64,000 bases of DNA from NCBI RefSeq assembly GCF_030161255.1, contig NZ_BSPX01000003.1, positions 62,001 through 126,000 of the forward strand. The letters are read 5' to 3'. Position 1 is the first letter of the stretch; the number at the start of each line of letters is the position of its first letter. Position numbers and translations under genes: made by a program. A model generated the notes under the pieces. It worked only from the letters and a program-made list of their open reading frames with translations, was not told the DNA's origin and did no database searches. Positions 8,720 through 16,279 of this stretch are shown in pieces. This DNA is from Zoogloea oryzae. Lineage in GTDB: Bacteria; Pseudomonadota; Gammaproteobacteria; Burkholderiales; Rhodocyclaceae.

Positions 8720-8953
8720 TCAGTGATAGACGGCCGGCTGGGTGAGCAGGCTGCCGTAGTCGGCAATCAGGCTCTCGAAGTCGTCCATCTCGGTGGCGGA
8801 TTCGGCCACGTCGCGCAACTCGCGCTTGAAACGCACGGCCGCCTCGTCGCGAAACAGCGTTCCCACGCCGCGGCGCTTGTCGATCACCTCGACAGCGTCG
8901 AAGCCCGGATAGTCCACCACGTACAGCACTGGATTGTTGAGTACCACGTTCAT
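8720..8953 (-). CDS. Small conserved protein, DUF3567-like
   Basis: A 77-residue cytosolic protein without signal peptide or membrane segment. The layout matches my memory of DUF3567: an N-terminal short beta strand with VLYVVDYPG, the core EVIDKRRGVGTLFRDEAAVRFKRE, and a C-terminus ending in QPAVYH, close to the family ending QPVVLH. The family is found in betaproteobacteria and has no assigned function. AGGAG lies at good distance before the ATG. It stands alone between greB and a divergent DUF465 gene. The family call rests on visual resemblance. Confidence 0.65.
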   Translation of the reverse strand: MNVVLNNPVLYVVDYPGFDAVEVIDKRRGVGTLFRDEAAVRFKRELRDVAESATEMDDFESLIADYGSLLTQPAVYH

Positions 8954-9117
8954 GACAGGTCTCCTGGATAGCGGATTGGCCTTGTGGGCATCAGTGCTTC
9001 AGTAGATGGGAACGTTCCTCCCCGCTTCAAGTTCCCCGACACCGTTGTATTTCGCTTCGCCCGGGCCTAAGATTCAACGCATCCTGTCCGTTTTCGGGCT
9101 ATCCATTCATCACAGGC

Positions 9118-9342
9118 ATGAACGACAGCAACGACCCGAACGCCGACGTCTCCAGCCTGACCGCAAGGCTGGCGGTCCTCACCACCGAACATCGGGATCT
9201 GAACGCGATCATCGACCAGATCGCGATGGCCCCGCCGCCCGGTGACGACCTGCTGCTCCGCCGCCTCAAGAAACGCAAGCTGCTGCTGAAGGATCGCATC
9301 GCGATCATCCAGCACCTGCTCGATCCCGACGTACCCGCCTGA
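9118..9342 (+). CDS. DUF465 (YdcH-like) small coiled-coil protein
   Basis: A 74-residue charged helical protein. The pattern L-x-x-EHRDLNAIID near residues 22-34 and LRRLKKRKLLLKDRI near 46-60 are the two conserved helices of DUF465/YdcH proteins, usually 65-80 residues long. They are cytosolic and uncharacterised. The ribosome site is weak (CACAGG). The gene ends 20 bases before metY on the same strand and could be co-transcribed with it. Confidence 0.8.
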   Translation: MNDSNDPNADVSSLTARLAVLTTEHRDLNAIIDQIAMAPPPGDDLLLRRLKKRKLLLKDRIAIIQHLLDPDVPA

Positions 9343-9362
9343 ACCTACCGCCAACGCACTCC

Positions 9363-10682
9363 ATGCCGATCCACCGAAACGCCGGGGCCGACACGCTCGC
9401 CCTGCACGCCGGCCAGACCCCGGACGCCACCCACCGCTCCCGGGCCACCCCGATCCACTTCACCACCAGCTACGTCTTCGAGAGCAGCGACCACGCCGCC
9501 GCCCTGTTCAATCAGGAGCGCGCCGGCCACGTCTATTCGCGCATCTCCAACCCCACCAACGCCGTGCTCGAAGAACGCATCGCGGCGCTGGATGGCGGCG
9601 TCGGCGCGATCGCCTGCGCCAGCGGCCAAGCCGCGCTGATGCTCGCCATCACCACGCTGATGGGCAGCGGCGGCCACATCGTCGCGTCCCGCTCGCTGTA
9701 CGGCGGCTCCCACAACCTGCTGGCCTACACCCTGCCCCGCTTCGGGATCACCACCACCTTCGTGCCGCCCCGCGACCTGCAGGCCTGGCGCGATGCGATC
9801 CGCCCCGAAACCCGCCTGCTGTTCGGCGAAGCCATCGGCAACCCGGGGCTCGAAGTACTCGACATCCCTGGCGTTGCCGGCATCGCCCACACCGCCGGCG
9901 TGCCGCTGCTGGTGGATGCCACCCTCGTCACCCCGGCGCTGCAGTGCCCCATCGATCTCGGCGCCGATCTGGTGATGCACTCCGCCACCAAGTTCCTCGG
10001 CGGCCACGGCGTGGCCATCGGCGGGCTGCTGGTGGATGGCGGCGGCTTCGACTGGGAAGCCACCGGCGGTCGCTTCCCCACCCTCACCGAACCCTACGAC
10101 GGCTTCCACGGCATGGATTTCGCCGAGGAATCGCCCATCGCCGCCTTCCTGCTGCGCGCCCGCCGCGAAGGCCTGCGGGATTTTGGCGCCTGCCTGTCGC
10201 CCATGAACGCCTTCCAGATCCTCCAGGGTATCGAGACCCTCGGCCTGCGCATGGAGCGCCACGTGGCCAACGCCCGGGCGCTGGTAGCCCATCTTGCCGC
10301 TCACCCGATGGTCGAATCCGTCTCTTGGCCCGAGCTCGACAGCCACCCCGACCACGCCCTCGCCGCGAAACTGCTGCCCAAGGGCTGCGGCGGCGTGTTC
10401 AGCTTCAGCCTGAAGGGCGGCCGTGCCGCCGGCGCCACCTTCATCGAGGCCCTGCGCCTGTTCTCGCACCTGGCCAACGTGGGCGACGCCAAGTCGCTGG
10501 CGATCCATCCGGCCAGCACCACCCACTTCCGCATGTCGCCCGACGCACTCCTCGCCGCCGGCATCACCGAAGGCACCATCCGCCTGTCGGTTGGCCTCGA
10601 GAACGCCCCGGATCTCATCGAAGATCTCGAACGCGGCCTTACCGCCGTCGCCAAGGCCAGCCAGACCGGAGGTGCCCGATGA
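9363..10682 (+). CDS. metY: O-acetylhomoserine sulfhydrylase (MetY/MetZ family)
   Basis: A 439-residue PLP enzyme of the Cys/Met metabolism family. It begins ADTLALHAGQTPDATHRSRA, followed by PIHFTTSYVF and YSRISNPTNAVLEERIAALDGG, the phosphate-cup region. The PLP lysine is Lys210 in HSATKFLGGHG. The length of about 430 and the HAGQ start favour O-acetylhomoserine aminocarboxypropyltransferase (MetY), which makes homocysteine directly from sulfide, over the shorter MetZ (about 390-400). It belongs to methionine synthesis. The stop overlaps the start of the alpha/beta hydrolase by ATGA, so the two are probably translationally coupled. The choice between acetyl- and succinylhomoserine as substrate is an inference. 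Confidence 0.88.
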   Translation: MPIHRNAGADTLALHAGQTPDATHRSRATPIHFTTSYVFESSDHAAALFNQERAGHVYSRISNPTNAVLEERIAALDGGVGAIACASGQAALMLAITTLMGSGGHIVASRSLYGGSHNLLAYTLPRFGITTTFVPPRDLQAWRDAIRPETRLLFGEAIGNPGLEVLDIPGVAGIAHTAGVPLLVDATLVTPALQCPIDLGADLVMHSATKFLGGHGVAIGGLLVDGGGFDWEATGGRFPTLTEPYDGFHGMDFAEESPIAAFLLRARREGLRDFGACLSPMNAFQILQGIETLGLRMERHVANARALVAHLAAHPMVESVSWPELDSHPDHALAAKLLPKGCGGVFSFSLKGGRAAGATFIEALRLFSHLANVGDAKSLAIHPASTTHFRMSPDALLAAGITEGTIRLSVGLENAPDLIEDLERGLTAVAKASQTGGAR

Positions 10683-11506
10683 AACTCACCCTCGCCGGGC
10701 GCGACACCTACGTCTACACCGGCGGCCGCGCCTTCGACGCCGCCCGCCCCACCATCGTCTTCATCCACGGTGCCGGCCACGACCACAGCGTCTGGACGCT
10801 CCAGAGCCGCTACTTCGCCACCCACGGCTGGAACCCGGTGGTGCCCGATCTCCCCGGCCACGGCCAGAGCGCCGGCCCGCAGCTCACGTCCATCGAGGCA
10901 ATTGCCGACTGGGTGCTCGCCCTGCTTGACGGGCTGGGCGTGGCAACCGCCACCCTCGCCGGCCACAGCATGGGCTCGCTGGTCGCCCTGCAGGCCGCAT
11001 CCCGAGCGCCAGAGCGCGTCCGCAGCCTCGTGCTGGTCGGCTCGGTGGCCCCGATGCCCGTCGCCCCGCCCCTCCTCGACGCCACCCTCGCCGCCCGCGA
11101 CAAGGCCCACCGGATGATCAACCAGTGGTCCTACGCGCCGGGCTCGCAGCTGGGCGCCAGCAGCATTCCGGGGCTCAACCTCACGGCCATCAACGAGCGC
11201 CTGATGCAGCGCGCGGCCCCCGGCGTGCTGCACACCGACATGTCGGCCTGCAACGCCTACACCGGCGGTTTCGACGCTGCAGCCAGGGTCACCTGCCCGG
11301 TGCTCCTCCTCAGCGCTGCCCAGGACCGCATGACACCGCCCAAGGCCATCGCCCCGCTGGCAAATGCCTTCACCTCAGCCAGAAAGGTCAATAAGGTTGT
11401 CCTTTCCGGCGCCGGCCACGCGATGATGGCCGAAGCGCCCGGCGCCGTGCTCGACGCCATCTGGCAGTTTGCCGATTCCAACCGCAGTTCCGAGGCCGTT
11501 CCATGA
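10679..11506 (+). CDS. Alpha/beta hydrolase coupled to metY
   Basis: A 275-residue alpha/beta hydrolase. The oxyanion strand IVFIHGAGHDHSVW starts near residue 22. The nucleophile elbow is GHSMG with Ser97, and the probable acid and base are Asp216 (AAQDRMT) and His247 (GAGHAMM), so the catalytic triad is complete. There is no signal peptide. The start ATG overlaps the metY stop and has GGAGGTG just upstream, which fixes the start. It is too short and has the wrong motifs for homoserine acetyltransferase MetX. The substrate is unknown; coupling to metY suggests a link to sulfur or ester metabolism, but this is only context. Confidence 0.85.
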   Translation: MKLTLAGRDTYVYTGGRAFDAARPTIVFIHGAGHDHSVWTLQSRYFATHGWNPVVPDLPGHGQSAGPQLTSIEAIADWVLALLDGLGVATATLAGHSMGSLVALQAASRAPERVRSLVLVGSVAPMPVAPPLLDATLAARDKAHRMINQWSYAPGSQLGASSIPGLNLTAINERLMQRAAPGVLHTDMSACNAYTGGFDAAARVTCPVLLLSAAQDRMTPPKAIAPLANAFTSARKVNKVVLSGAGHAMMAEAPGAVLDAIWQFADSNRSSEAVP

Positions 11507-11558
11507 CCTGAACCAAATCCGCAGGCCATTCATCAAACAACCAAAAACGGAGACAAAA

Positions 11559-12350
11559 ATGGCTCAGCAAACACCCCCGACAGAAGAGCAGGCAGCGTCC
11601 CTGCCCTTCCCCACGATCCGCAACATTGGCATCGGCGCGCCTTTTCGCTGGATCGCCCGCGGCTTCTCCGACCTCAAGGCTTGTGCCATCGCCAGCCTGT
11701 TCTACGGCTTCTGTTTCACCGGCATGGGCCTGCTGGTCACCTTTGTCTTCTCCCACGCCTACCAGTACACCTCGGCCGTCACCACCGGCTTCCTGCTCCT
11801 CGCGCCCTTCTTTGCGATGGGGCTTTACGAGCTCTCCCGCCGACGCCAGCTCGGCGAGCCTTGCGCCCTCGGCCCGACGCTCACCGTCTGGCGGCGCAAC
11901 CTGGGCAACATCGCCCTCTTTGCCGCCGTGCTCACGGTCATCTTCCTGATCTGGGCGCGCGCCTCGCTGGTGGTCTTCGCCATGTTCTACACGCAAGAGC
12001 TGCCCAGCCTCAGCGGCTTCCTGAGCCAGGTGGTGTCTCTGGAAAACCTCGAATTCCTGGTGGTCTACTTTGGTGTCGGCGCAATCTTCGCCCTGCTGGT
12101 TTTCGCAGTGAGCGTGGTGTCCATCCCGCTGATGCTCGACCGCAACCAGGACGCCATCACCTCGATGATCGCCAGCATCCGTGCGCTGGCCGAAAACCCG
12201 CTGCCGCTGCTGGTCTGGGCCTTCCTGATCGTCAGCCTGACCATCGTCGGCTTCCTGAGCTTCCACCTCGGGCTGGCGGTGCTGATGCCGGTGATCGGCC
12301 ACGCCACCTGGCACGCCTATCGGGATCTGGTCGAACCGCTGCCGGATTGA
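11559..12350 (+). CDS. DUF2189 membrane protein
   Basis: A 263-residue inner-membrane protein. After a polar N-terminus of about 25 residues comes IGAPFRWIARGFSDLKACAIASLFYGF, the entry motif of DUF2189 proteins, then about six hydrophobic segments (near residues 47-70, 75-95, 118-140, 165-195, 214-240 and 240-258). An interior helix-breaking segment reads SVVSIPLMLDRNQDAITSMIASIRA. No catalytic residues are evident and the function is unknown. GGAG lies before the ATG at 11559; the longer frame from 11469 overlaps the hydrolase and is rejected. The 3' end overlaps the convergent EamA gene by 34 bases. Confidence 0.8.
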   Translation: MAQQTPPTEEQAASLPFPTIRNIGIGAPFRWIARGFSDLKACAIASLFYGFCFTGMGLLVTFVFSHAYQYTSAVTTGFLLLAPFFAMGLYELSRRRQLGEPCALGPTLTVWRRNLGNIALFAAVLTVIFLIWARASLVVFAMFYTQELPSLSGFLSQVVSLENLEFLVVYFGVGAIFALLVFAVSVVSIPLMLDRNQDAITSMIASIRALAENPLPLLVWAFLIVSLTIVGFLSFHLGLAVLMPVIGHATWHAYRDLVEPLPD

Positions 12351-13216
12351 GCTGAACCGGCGCCATCCCGCGCGAGGGCGATCACTGCGCCGAGCACGAT
12401 CGCCCCGCCGATGATCTGCCCCAGGCTCACCGCCTCGCCGAGGAACACCGCGGCGAGGATGAAGGTCACCACCGGCTCCAGGGTCGACAGCGTCGCCGCG
12501 TCGGCCGCCCCCAGGCGCTGGATGCCGGCAAAGAAGGTCGCCATCGCCACTGCAGTGGAAACCAGCGCGATCGCCACGCAGGCCATCCACGCCGCCGGGC
12601 CGGCCGGAAAGCGCGGGCCGGTCGCCAGCACCAGGCCGCCAAACACCAGCGCCGCGGCCAACATCACCACCGTGGATGACGCCAGCGCATCCTCGGCCGC
12701 GAGCACCCGGCTTCCGGCCACGATGTAGATCGAGTAGATCACCGCCGTCGCCACACCCAGCGCCACGCCGATCCCGCTGCCGCCGAGCCCTTCACCCAAG
12801 GTGAGCGCCGTGCCCACGAGGGCGGCCCCCATCGCCAGGCTGCGCCGGTGGGTCAGCCGTTCGCCCAGGAAAGCCACGCCGATCAAGGCCACCAGAAACG
12901 GGTACAGATACAGCAGCAAGGCCACCAGCCCCGCCGACGCAAAGCGCAACGCACTGAAAAAGCACATCGACTGCGCCACGTAACCAACGCCGCCCATCAG
13001 CGCCAGCACCGTGCCGTTCCGGCGGGACGGCCAGCGCCGACGGGTTGCGAGCGTGAGCGCCGCCATAGCGACACCCGCAATCGCAAAGCGCAGGAAGAGC
13101 ACCGCGGTCACGTCGGCACCACCGGCGTACGCCACCCGGGCAAAAATCGCCATCGCCCCGAACGACGTCGCCGACAAGGCCACCAGCCCCGCTCCAACCC
13201 ACCGCGCATTTGTCAT
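12317..13216 (-). CDS. EamA/DMT-family transporter
   Basis: A 299-residue inner-membrane protein with about ten hydrophobic helices in two EamA repeats. The first repeat contains FGAMAIFARVAYAGGADVTAVLFLRF; the second contains GAADAATLSTLEPVVTFILAAVFLGE, the hallmark of drug/metabolite transporter family exporters. It probably exports a small metabolite, which the sequence does not reveal. GGGAG lies upstream of the ATG at 13216; the longer frame to 13345 is Arg- and Cys-rich and is rejected. It diverges from the SIMPL gene and overlaps the DUF2189 gene tail to tail. Confidence 0.87.
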   Translation of the reverse strand: MTNARWVGAGLVALSATSFGAMAIFARVAYAGGADVTAVLFLRFAIAGVAMAALTLATRRRWPSRRNGTVLALMGGVGYVAQSMCFFSALRFASAGLVALLLYLYPFLVALIGVAFLGERLTHRRSLAMGAALVGTALTLGEGLGGSGIGVALGVATAVIYSIYIVAGSRVLAAEDALASSTVVMLAAALVFGGLVLATGPRFPAGPAAWMACVAIALVSTAVAMATFFAGIQRLGAADAATLSTLEPVVTFILAAVFLGEAVSLGQIIGGAIVLGAVIALARDGAGSAQSGSGSTRSR

Positions 13217-13407
13217 CCGATCGCCGCTCCCGCCCGCAAAGCGGCCGATCGTGCCGGCCGTCCACGCCCCGGTCAAGCCGGAATGTGCGTTTCGGCGACA
13301 CTCCGGCGGGCTCCGGCAGCGTTTATTTTCATTCGCCCTTTGCAATCCGCCCCGGGCTGTGGCGAAAATGCACGATGCAACTCCGTCGTACTCACCGAAA
13401 GGCCCTC

Positions 13408-14115
13408 ATGAAAATCCGCTCGCTTCGTCCGCTGGCCCTCGCGCTCCCGCTTGCCCTGTGCTTCGCTGCTGCCCATGCAGCCGATGCGCCGTCGCTGCCC
13501 ACCGCCGACATCGCGGTCGAAAGCAGCCGCTCGGCCCCCAACGATCAGTTCCGCGCGCAGGTCTACACCGAAGCCACCGACAGCAGCCCGGCCGAGCTCG
13601 CCCGCAAGATCAACAACACCGTCGCCCAGGCCGTTCAGACCGCCCGCGCCTATCCGGCGGTCAAGATCCGCACCGCCGGCAACAACACCTACCCGATCTA
13701 CGCCAAGACTGGTCGCAGCATCGAATCCTGGCGGATGCGCTCCACCCTCGCCCTCGAAAGCAAGGATGCCGGCCAGCTTTCCGAACTCATCGGCAAGCTC
13801 CAGCAGACCATGGCCATCGGCGGGCTCTCGGCAGCACCGTCGCCCGAAACCTGGAAGAAGATCGAGGACGAAGCCATCACCGACGCCCTCGCCGCCTTCG
13901 AGGCCCGCGCCAAGCTGGTCGCCGCCAGCCTCCACAAGAAGTGGCGGATCAAGCACGTGTCGGTGAACACCAGCGGCTACCAGCCCCGTCCGCCAGTGAT
14001 GCCGATGGCCCGCGCCGCCATGGCCGTTGCCGACGCCGCGCCGCCCGCCCCCATCGAGGCCGGCGACAGCCCGGTGTCGGTGTCCGTCAATGGCCAGATC
14101 GAACTGCTCGAATGA
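13408..14115 (+). CDS. Periplasmic SIMPL (DUF541) domain protein
   Basis: A 235-residue exported protein. The N-terminus MKIRSLRPLALALPLALCFAAAHA is a signal peptide cut near AHA-AD. The mature protein has the SIMPL pattern: a first strand ADIAVESSRSAPNDQFRAQVYTEA, helix AELARKINNTVAQAVQTARAY, VKIRTAGNNTYPIYAKTGRSIESWRM, and the second half EAITDALAAFEARAKLVAASL. SIMPL proteins are periplasmic oligomers of poorly known role, linked to oxidative stress in some bacteria. An in-frame ATG at 13375 would add 11 basic residues before the signal peptide. The stop overlaps the dtd start (ATGA), so the two are co-translated. Confidence 0.82.
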   Translation: MKIRSLRPLALALPLALCFAAAHAADAPSLPTADIAVESSRSAPNDQFRAQVYTEATDSSPAELARKINNTVAQAVQTARAYPAVKIRTAGNNTYPIYAKTGRSIESWRMRSTLALESKDAGQLSELIGKLQQTMAIGGLSAAPSPETWKKIEDEAITDALAAFEARAKLVAASLHKKWRIKHVSVNTSGYQPRPPVMPMARAAMAVADAAPPAPIEAGDSPVSVSVNGQIELLE

Positions 14116-14549
14116 TTGCCCTGATCCAGCGCGTCCTCGAAGCCCGCGTCACGGTTGACGGGCGCACGGTCGGCGAGATCGGCCCCGGCCTGCTGGCGCT
14201 GGTGGCGGTCGAGCGTGGCGACCAGCCCGCCAACGCCACGCGGATGGTCGAACGGTTGCTCGGCTATCGGGTGTTCTCGGATGACGACGGGCGGATGAAC
14301 CGCTCACTGGTCGATACCGGCGGCGGCCTGCTGCTGGTGTCGCAATTCACCCTCGCCGCCGACACCAGCAAGGGCACGCGGGCCAGCTTCACGCCGGCCG
14401 CGCCACCCGACGAAGCCGAGAAACTGTTCAATCAGGTCGTCACCCTCGCCCGCAGCCGCCATCCGGTGGTCGAGACGGGTGAGTTTGGCGCCGAGATGTC
14501 GATATCGCTCATCAACCATGGCCCGGTCACTTTCCGTCTCACGGCTTGA
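14112..14549 (+). CDS. dtd: D-aminoacyl-tRNA deacylase
   Basis: A 145-residue enzyme, the standard length for DTD. It begins MIALIQRVLEARVTVDG and has the two conserved active-site motifs SQFTLAADTSKGTRASF and NHGPVT with the cis Gly-Pro that gives chiral proofreading. It hydrolyses D-amino acids, and glycine from tRNA-Ala, off charged tRNA in the cytosol. It overlaps the SIMPL gene by ATGA and the NlpC/P60 gene by 32 bases, so the three genes form an operon. Confidence 0.96.
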   Translation: MIALIQRVLEARVTVDGRTVGEIGPGLLALVAVERGDQPANATRMVERLLGYRVFSDDDGRMNRSLVDTGGGLLLVSQFTLAADTSKGTRASFTPAAPPDEAEKLFNQVVTLARSRHPVVETGEFGAEMSISLINHGPVTFRLTA

Positions 14550-15066
14550 ACGCCGGCTGGCCGCCCTGGCCCTGCTTGCGTTTCTGGCCGGCTGCAGCCA
14601 GACGCCCCAGCGCCCGGCGTCCAGCACATCCGTCCCCCGCGCCACTGCACCGGCGCGCGGCTGGTTCGCCCTGCCGCGGGACGACCACGCGCAGGAAATG
14701 GTGATCTTTGCGTTGGGGCTGCTCGACACCGGCTACCGCTTCGGCGGCAAGAACCCCGAAGCCGGCCTGGATTGCAGCGGGATGGTGAGCTACGTGGTCG
14801 AACAGGTGAGCGGCAAGCGCCTGCCCTACAACGCCGCAGGCATCGCCGAACGCACCCGGCCGATTCCGTCGAACGCAGTCCGGCCGGGCGATCTGGTGTT
14901 CTTCAACACCCTCGGCCGCTCGTATTCGCACATGGGGATTTACGTGGGCGACGGCAAGTTCGTGCACGCCCCCAACAGCCGCGGCAAGGTGAGGGTTGAT
15001 CGCCTCGACAACCGCTATTACGCCGATCGCTTCGAGGGCGCCCGCACCCTGCTGCCGGAAGGCTGA
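14518..15066 (+). CDS. NlpC/P60 lipoprotein peptidase
   Basis: A 182-residue lipoprotein. Signal peptide with lipobox LAGC, lipidated Cys26, so it is anchored in the envelope. The C-terminal C40 peptidase domain has the catalytic Cys86 in LDCSGMV, His138 in YSHMGIY, and a third polar residue in FVHAPNSRG. Such enzymes cut peptidoglycan stem peptides between D-iGlu and the diamino acid. The linker of about 30 residues after the lipobox is Pro/Ser/Thr rich. The start at 14518 gives the lipoprotein signal; the frame open to 14479 adds a polar piece and is rejected. It overlaps dtd. Confidence 0.93.
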   Translation: MARSLSVSRLERRLAALALLAFLAGCSQTPQRPASSTSVPRATAPARGWFALPRDDHAQEMVIFALGLLDTGYRFGGKNPEAGLDCSGMVSYVVEQVSGKRLPYNAAGIAERTRPIPSNAVRPGDLVFFNTLGRSYSHMGIYVGDGKFVHAPNSRGKVRVDRLDNRYYADRFEGARTLLPEG

Positions 15067-15087
15067 TCCGGCAGCGTTCGCCTCAGC

Positions 15088-16098
15088 TTACGCGTCTTCC
15101 TTCAGCCAGCGGGCGGCATCGAGCGCGTAGTAGGTGAGGATGCCGTCGGCGCCGGCACGCTTGAAGGCCACCAGGGCTTCGAGTGCGCACGCCTTCTCGT
15201 TGAGCCAGCCGTTGGCCGCGGCGGCCTTCAGCATCGCGTACTCGCCGCTCACCTGATAGACGTAGGTCGGCACCTGCAGCTCGGATTTCACCCGACGGAC
15301 GATGTCGAGATAAGGCATGCCCGGCTTCACCATGAACATGTCGGCGCCTTCCGAAATGTCGAGTGCAACTTCGCGCAGGGCCTCGTCGGAATTGGCCGGG
15401 TCCATCTGGTAGGTGTATTTGTTGCCCTTGCCCAGATTGCCCGCCGAGCCCACCGCGTCACGGAACGGGCCGTAGAAGCTCGACGCGTACTTGGCCGAAT
15501 AAGCCAGGATGCGGGTGTAGATCTGGCGGGCGACGTCGAGCTCGGCGCGGATGCGCGCGACACGGCCGTCCATCATGTCGGACGGCGCCACCACGTCGGC
15601 GCCAGCCTGGGCATGGCAGAGCGCCTGCTTGGCCAGCACTTCGAGGGTCTCGTCGTTGAGCACATAGCCGGTGTCGTCGATCAGGCCGTCCTGACCGTGG
15701 CTGGTGTACGGGTCGAGCGCCACGTCGGTGATGATGCCGAGGTCGGGGAAGCGGGCCTTCAAGGCCTGCACCACACGGGGCACGAGGCCGTCCGGGTTGT
15801 AGGCTTCTTCGGCACCGAGGGATTTCTTGGCGTCTTCCACCACCGGAAACAGCGCCAGCGCCGGCACGCCCAGCGCCACGGCTTCCTCCGCGACGCGCAG
15901 CAGGTTGTCTAGGGAAACGCGGCTCACGCCCGGCATGGAGGCCACGGGCTGGTTGATCTGCTCGCCCTCGAGGACGAAGACGGGGTAGATCAGGTCGTCG
16001 GCCGAGAGCCGATGCTCGCGCATCAGGCGGCGGGAGAAATCATCGCGACGCATGCGGCGCATGCGGGTGGACGGGAAGGCGGAATGAACAGGCTTCAT
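15088..16098 (-). CDS. hemB: Delta-aminolevulinic acid dehydratase (porphobilinogen synthase)
   Basis: A 336-residue enzyme that joins two 5-aminolevulinate molecules into porphobilinogen in tetrapyrrole synthesis. The two Schiff-base lysines lie in AYSAKYASSFYGPFRDA and MFMVKPGMPYLD. The metal-site loop reads DVALDPYTSHGQDG, with Asp where zinc enzymes have Cys, so this is the magnesium-type HemB common in Pseudomonas and betaproteobacteria. The start at 16098 has only a poor ribosome site (GAGA), and a stable RNA hairpin lies just upstream, which suggests control at the leader. It is convergent with the NlpC/P60 gene and stands alone. Confidence 0.96.
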   Translation of the reverse strand: MKPVHSAFPSTRMRRMRRDDFSRRLMREHRLSADDLIYPVFVLEGEQINQPVASMPGVSRVSLDNLLRVAEEAVALGVPALALFPVVEDAKKSLGAEEAYNPDGLVPRVVQALKARFPDLGIITDVALDPYTSHGQDGLIDDTGYVLNDETLEVLAKQALCHAQAGADVVAPSDMMDGRVARIRAELDVARQIYTRILAYSAKYASSFYGPFRDAVGSAGNLGKGNKYTYQMDPANSDEALREVALDISEGADMFMVKPGMPYLDIVRRVKSELQVPTYVYQVSGEYAMLKAAAANGWLNEKACALEALVAFKRAGADGILTYYALDAARWLKEDA

Positions 16099-16118
16099 GG
16101 GCGATCTCGGGGTGCTTA

Positions 16119-16179
16119 CATCTGGAAACGAATTGAACCCGGAACTTTCGTTCGGGTTGCCAAGACTAACACGCAGATG
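16119..16179 (-). promoter_or_regulatory. Structured leader candidate upstream of hemB
   Basis: Read on the minus strand, six bases at 16179-16174 pair with 16124-16119 (CATCTG with CAGATG). Inside is a hairpin: AACCC and GAAC (16158-16150) pair with GTTC and GGGTT (16145-16136), with one bulged C at 16141 and a GAAA (GNRA) tetraloop closed by C-G. The fold ends 20 bases before the hemB ATG, near a poor ribosome site. A hemB RNA motif has been described upstream of hemB in Burkholderia; whether this belongs to it I cannot say. Confidence 0.5.
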
Positions 16180-16216
16180 GTGACGAACCGTCTCCCGCTA
16201 TACCTCCCTGAGCGGG

Positions 16217-16241
16217 TGCCTTGAGCAAGCAAGGCATTTTT
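16217..16241 (+). terminator. First of two tandem plus-strand terminators
   Basis: A 7-bp stem, TGCCTTG with CAAGGCA, around a 6-base loop, followed directly by TTTTT. Another 6-bp hairpin, CCCGCT with AGCGGG (194-199 and 211-216 of this kilobase), abuts it upstream. No plus-strand gene lies before it since 15066. Confidence 0.65.
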
Positions 16242-16243
16242 GG

Positions 16244-16273
16244 CCCCCGGCAACCCCTCGCCGGGGGTTTTTT
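16244..16273 (+). terminator. Second tandem plus-strand terminator
   Basis: An 8-bp stem, CCCCCGGC with GCCGGGGG, with an 8-base loop and six T on the plus strand. On the minus strand no T-run follows, so it suits a plus-strand transcript better than the flippase gene that ends at 16280. Confidence 0.75.
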
Positions 16274-16279
16274 ATTTCA

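Noticed and set aside
16131..16160. Possible tRNA fragment (minus-strand GGGTTCAATTC resembles a T-arm)
   Set aside because: The bases after the loop do not close a T-stem, and no acceptor or anticodon arm fits around it. The segment instead forms the GAAA hairpin of the hemB leader.
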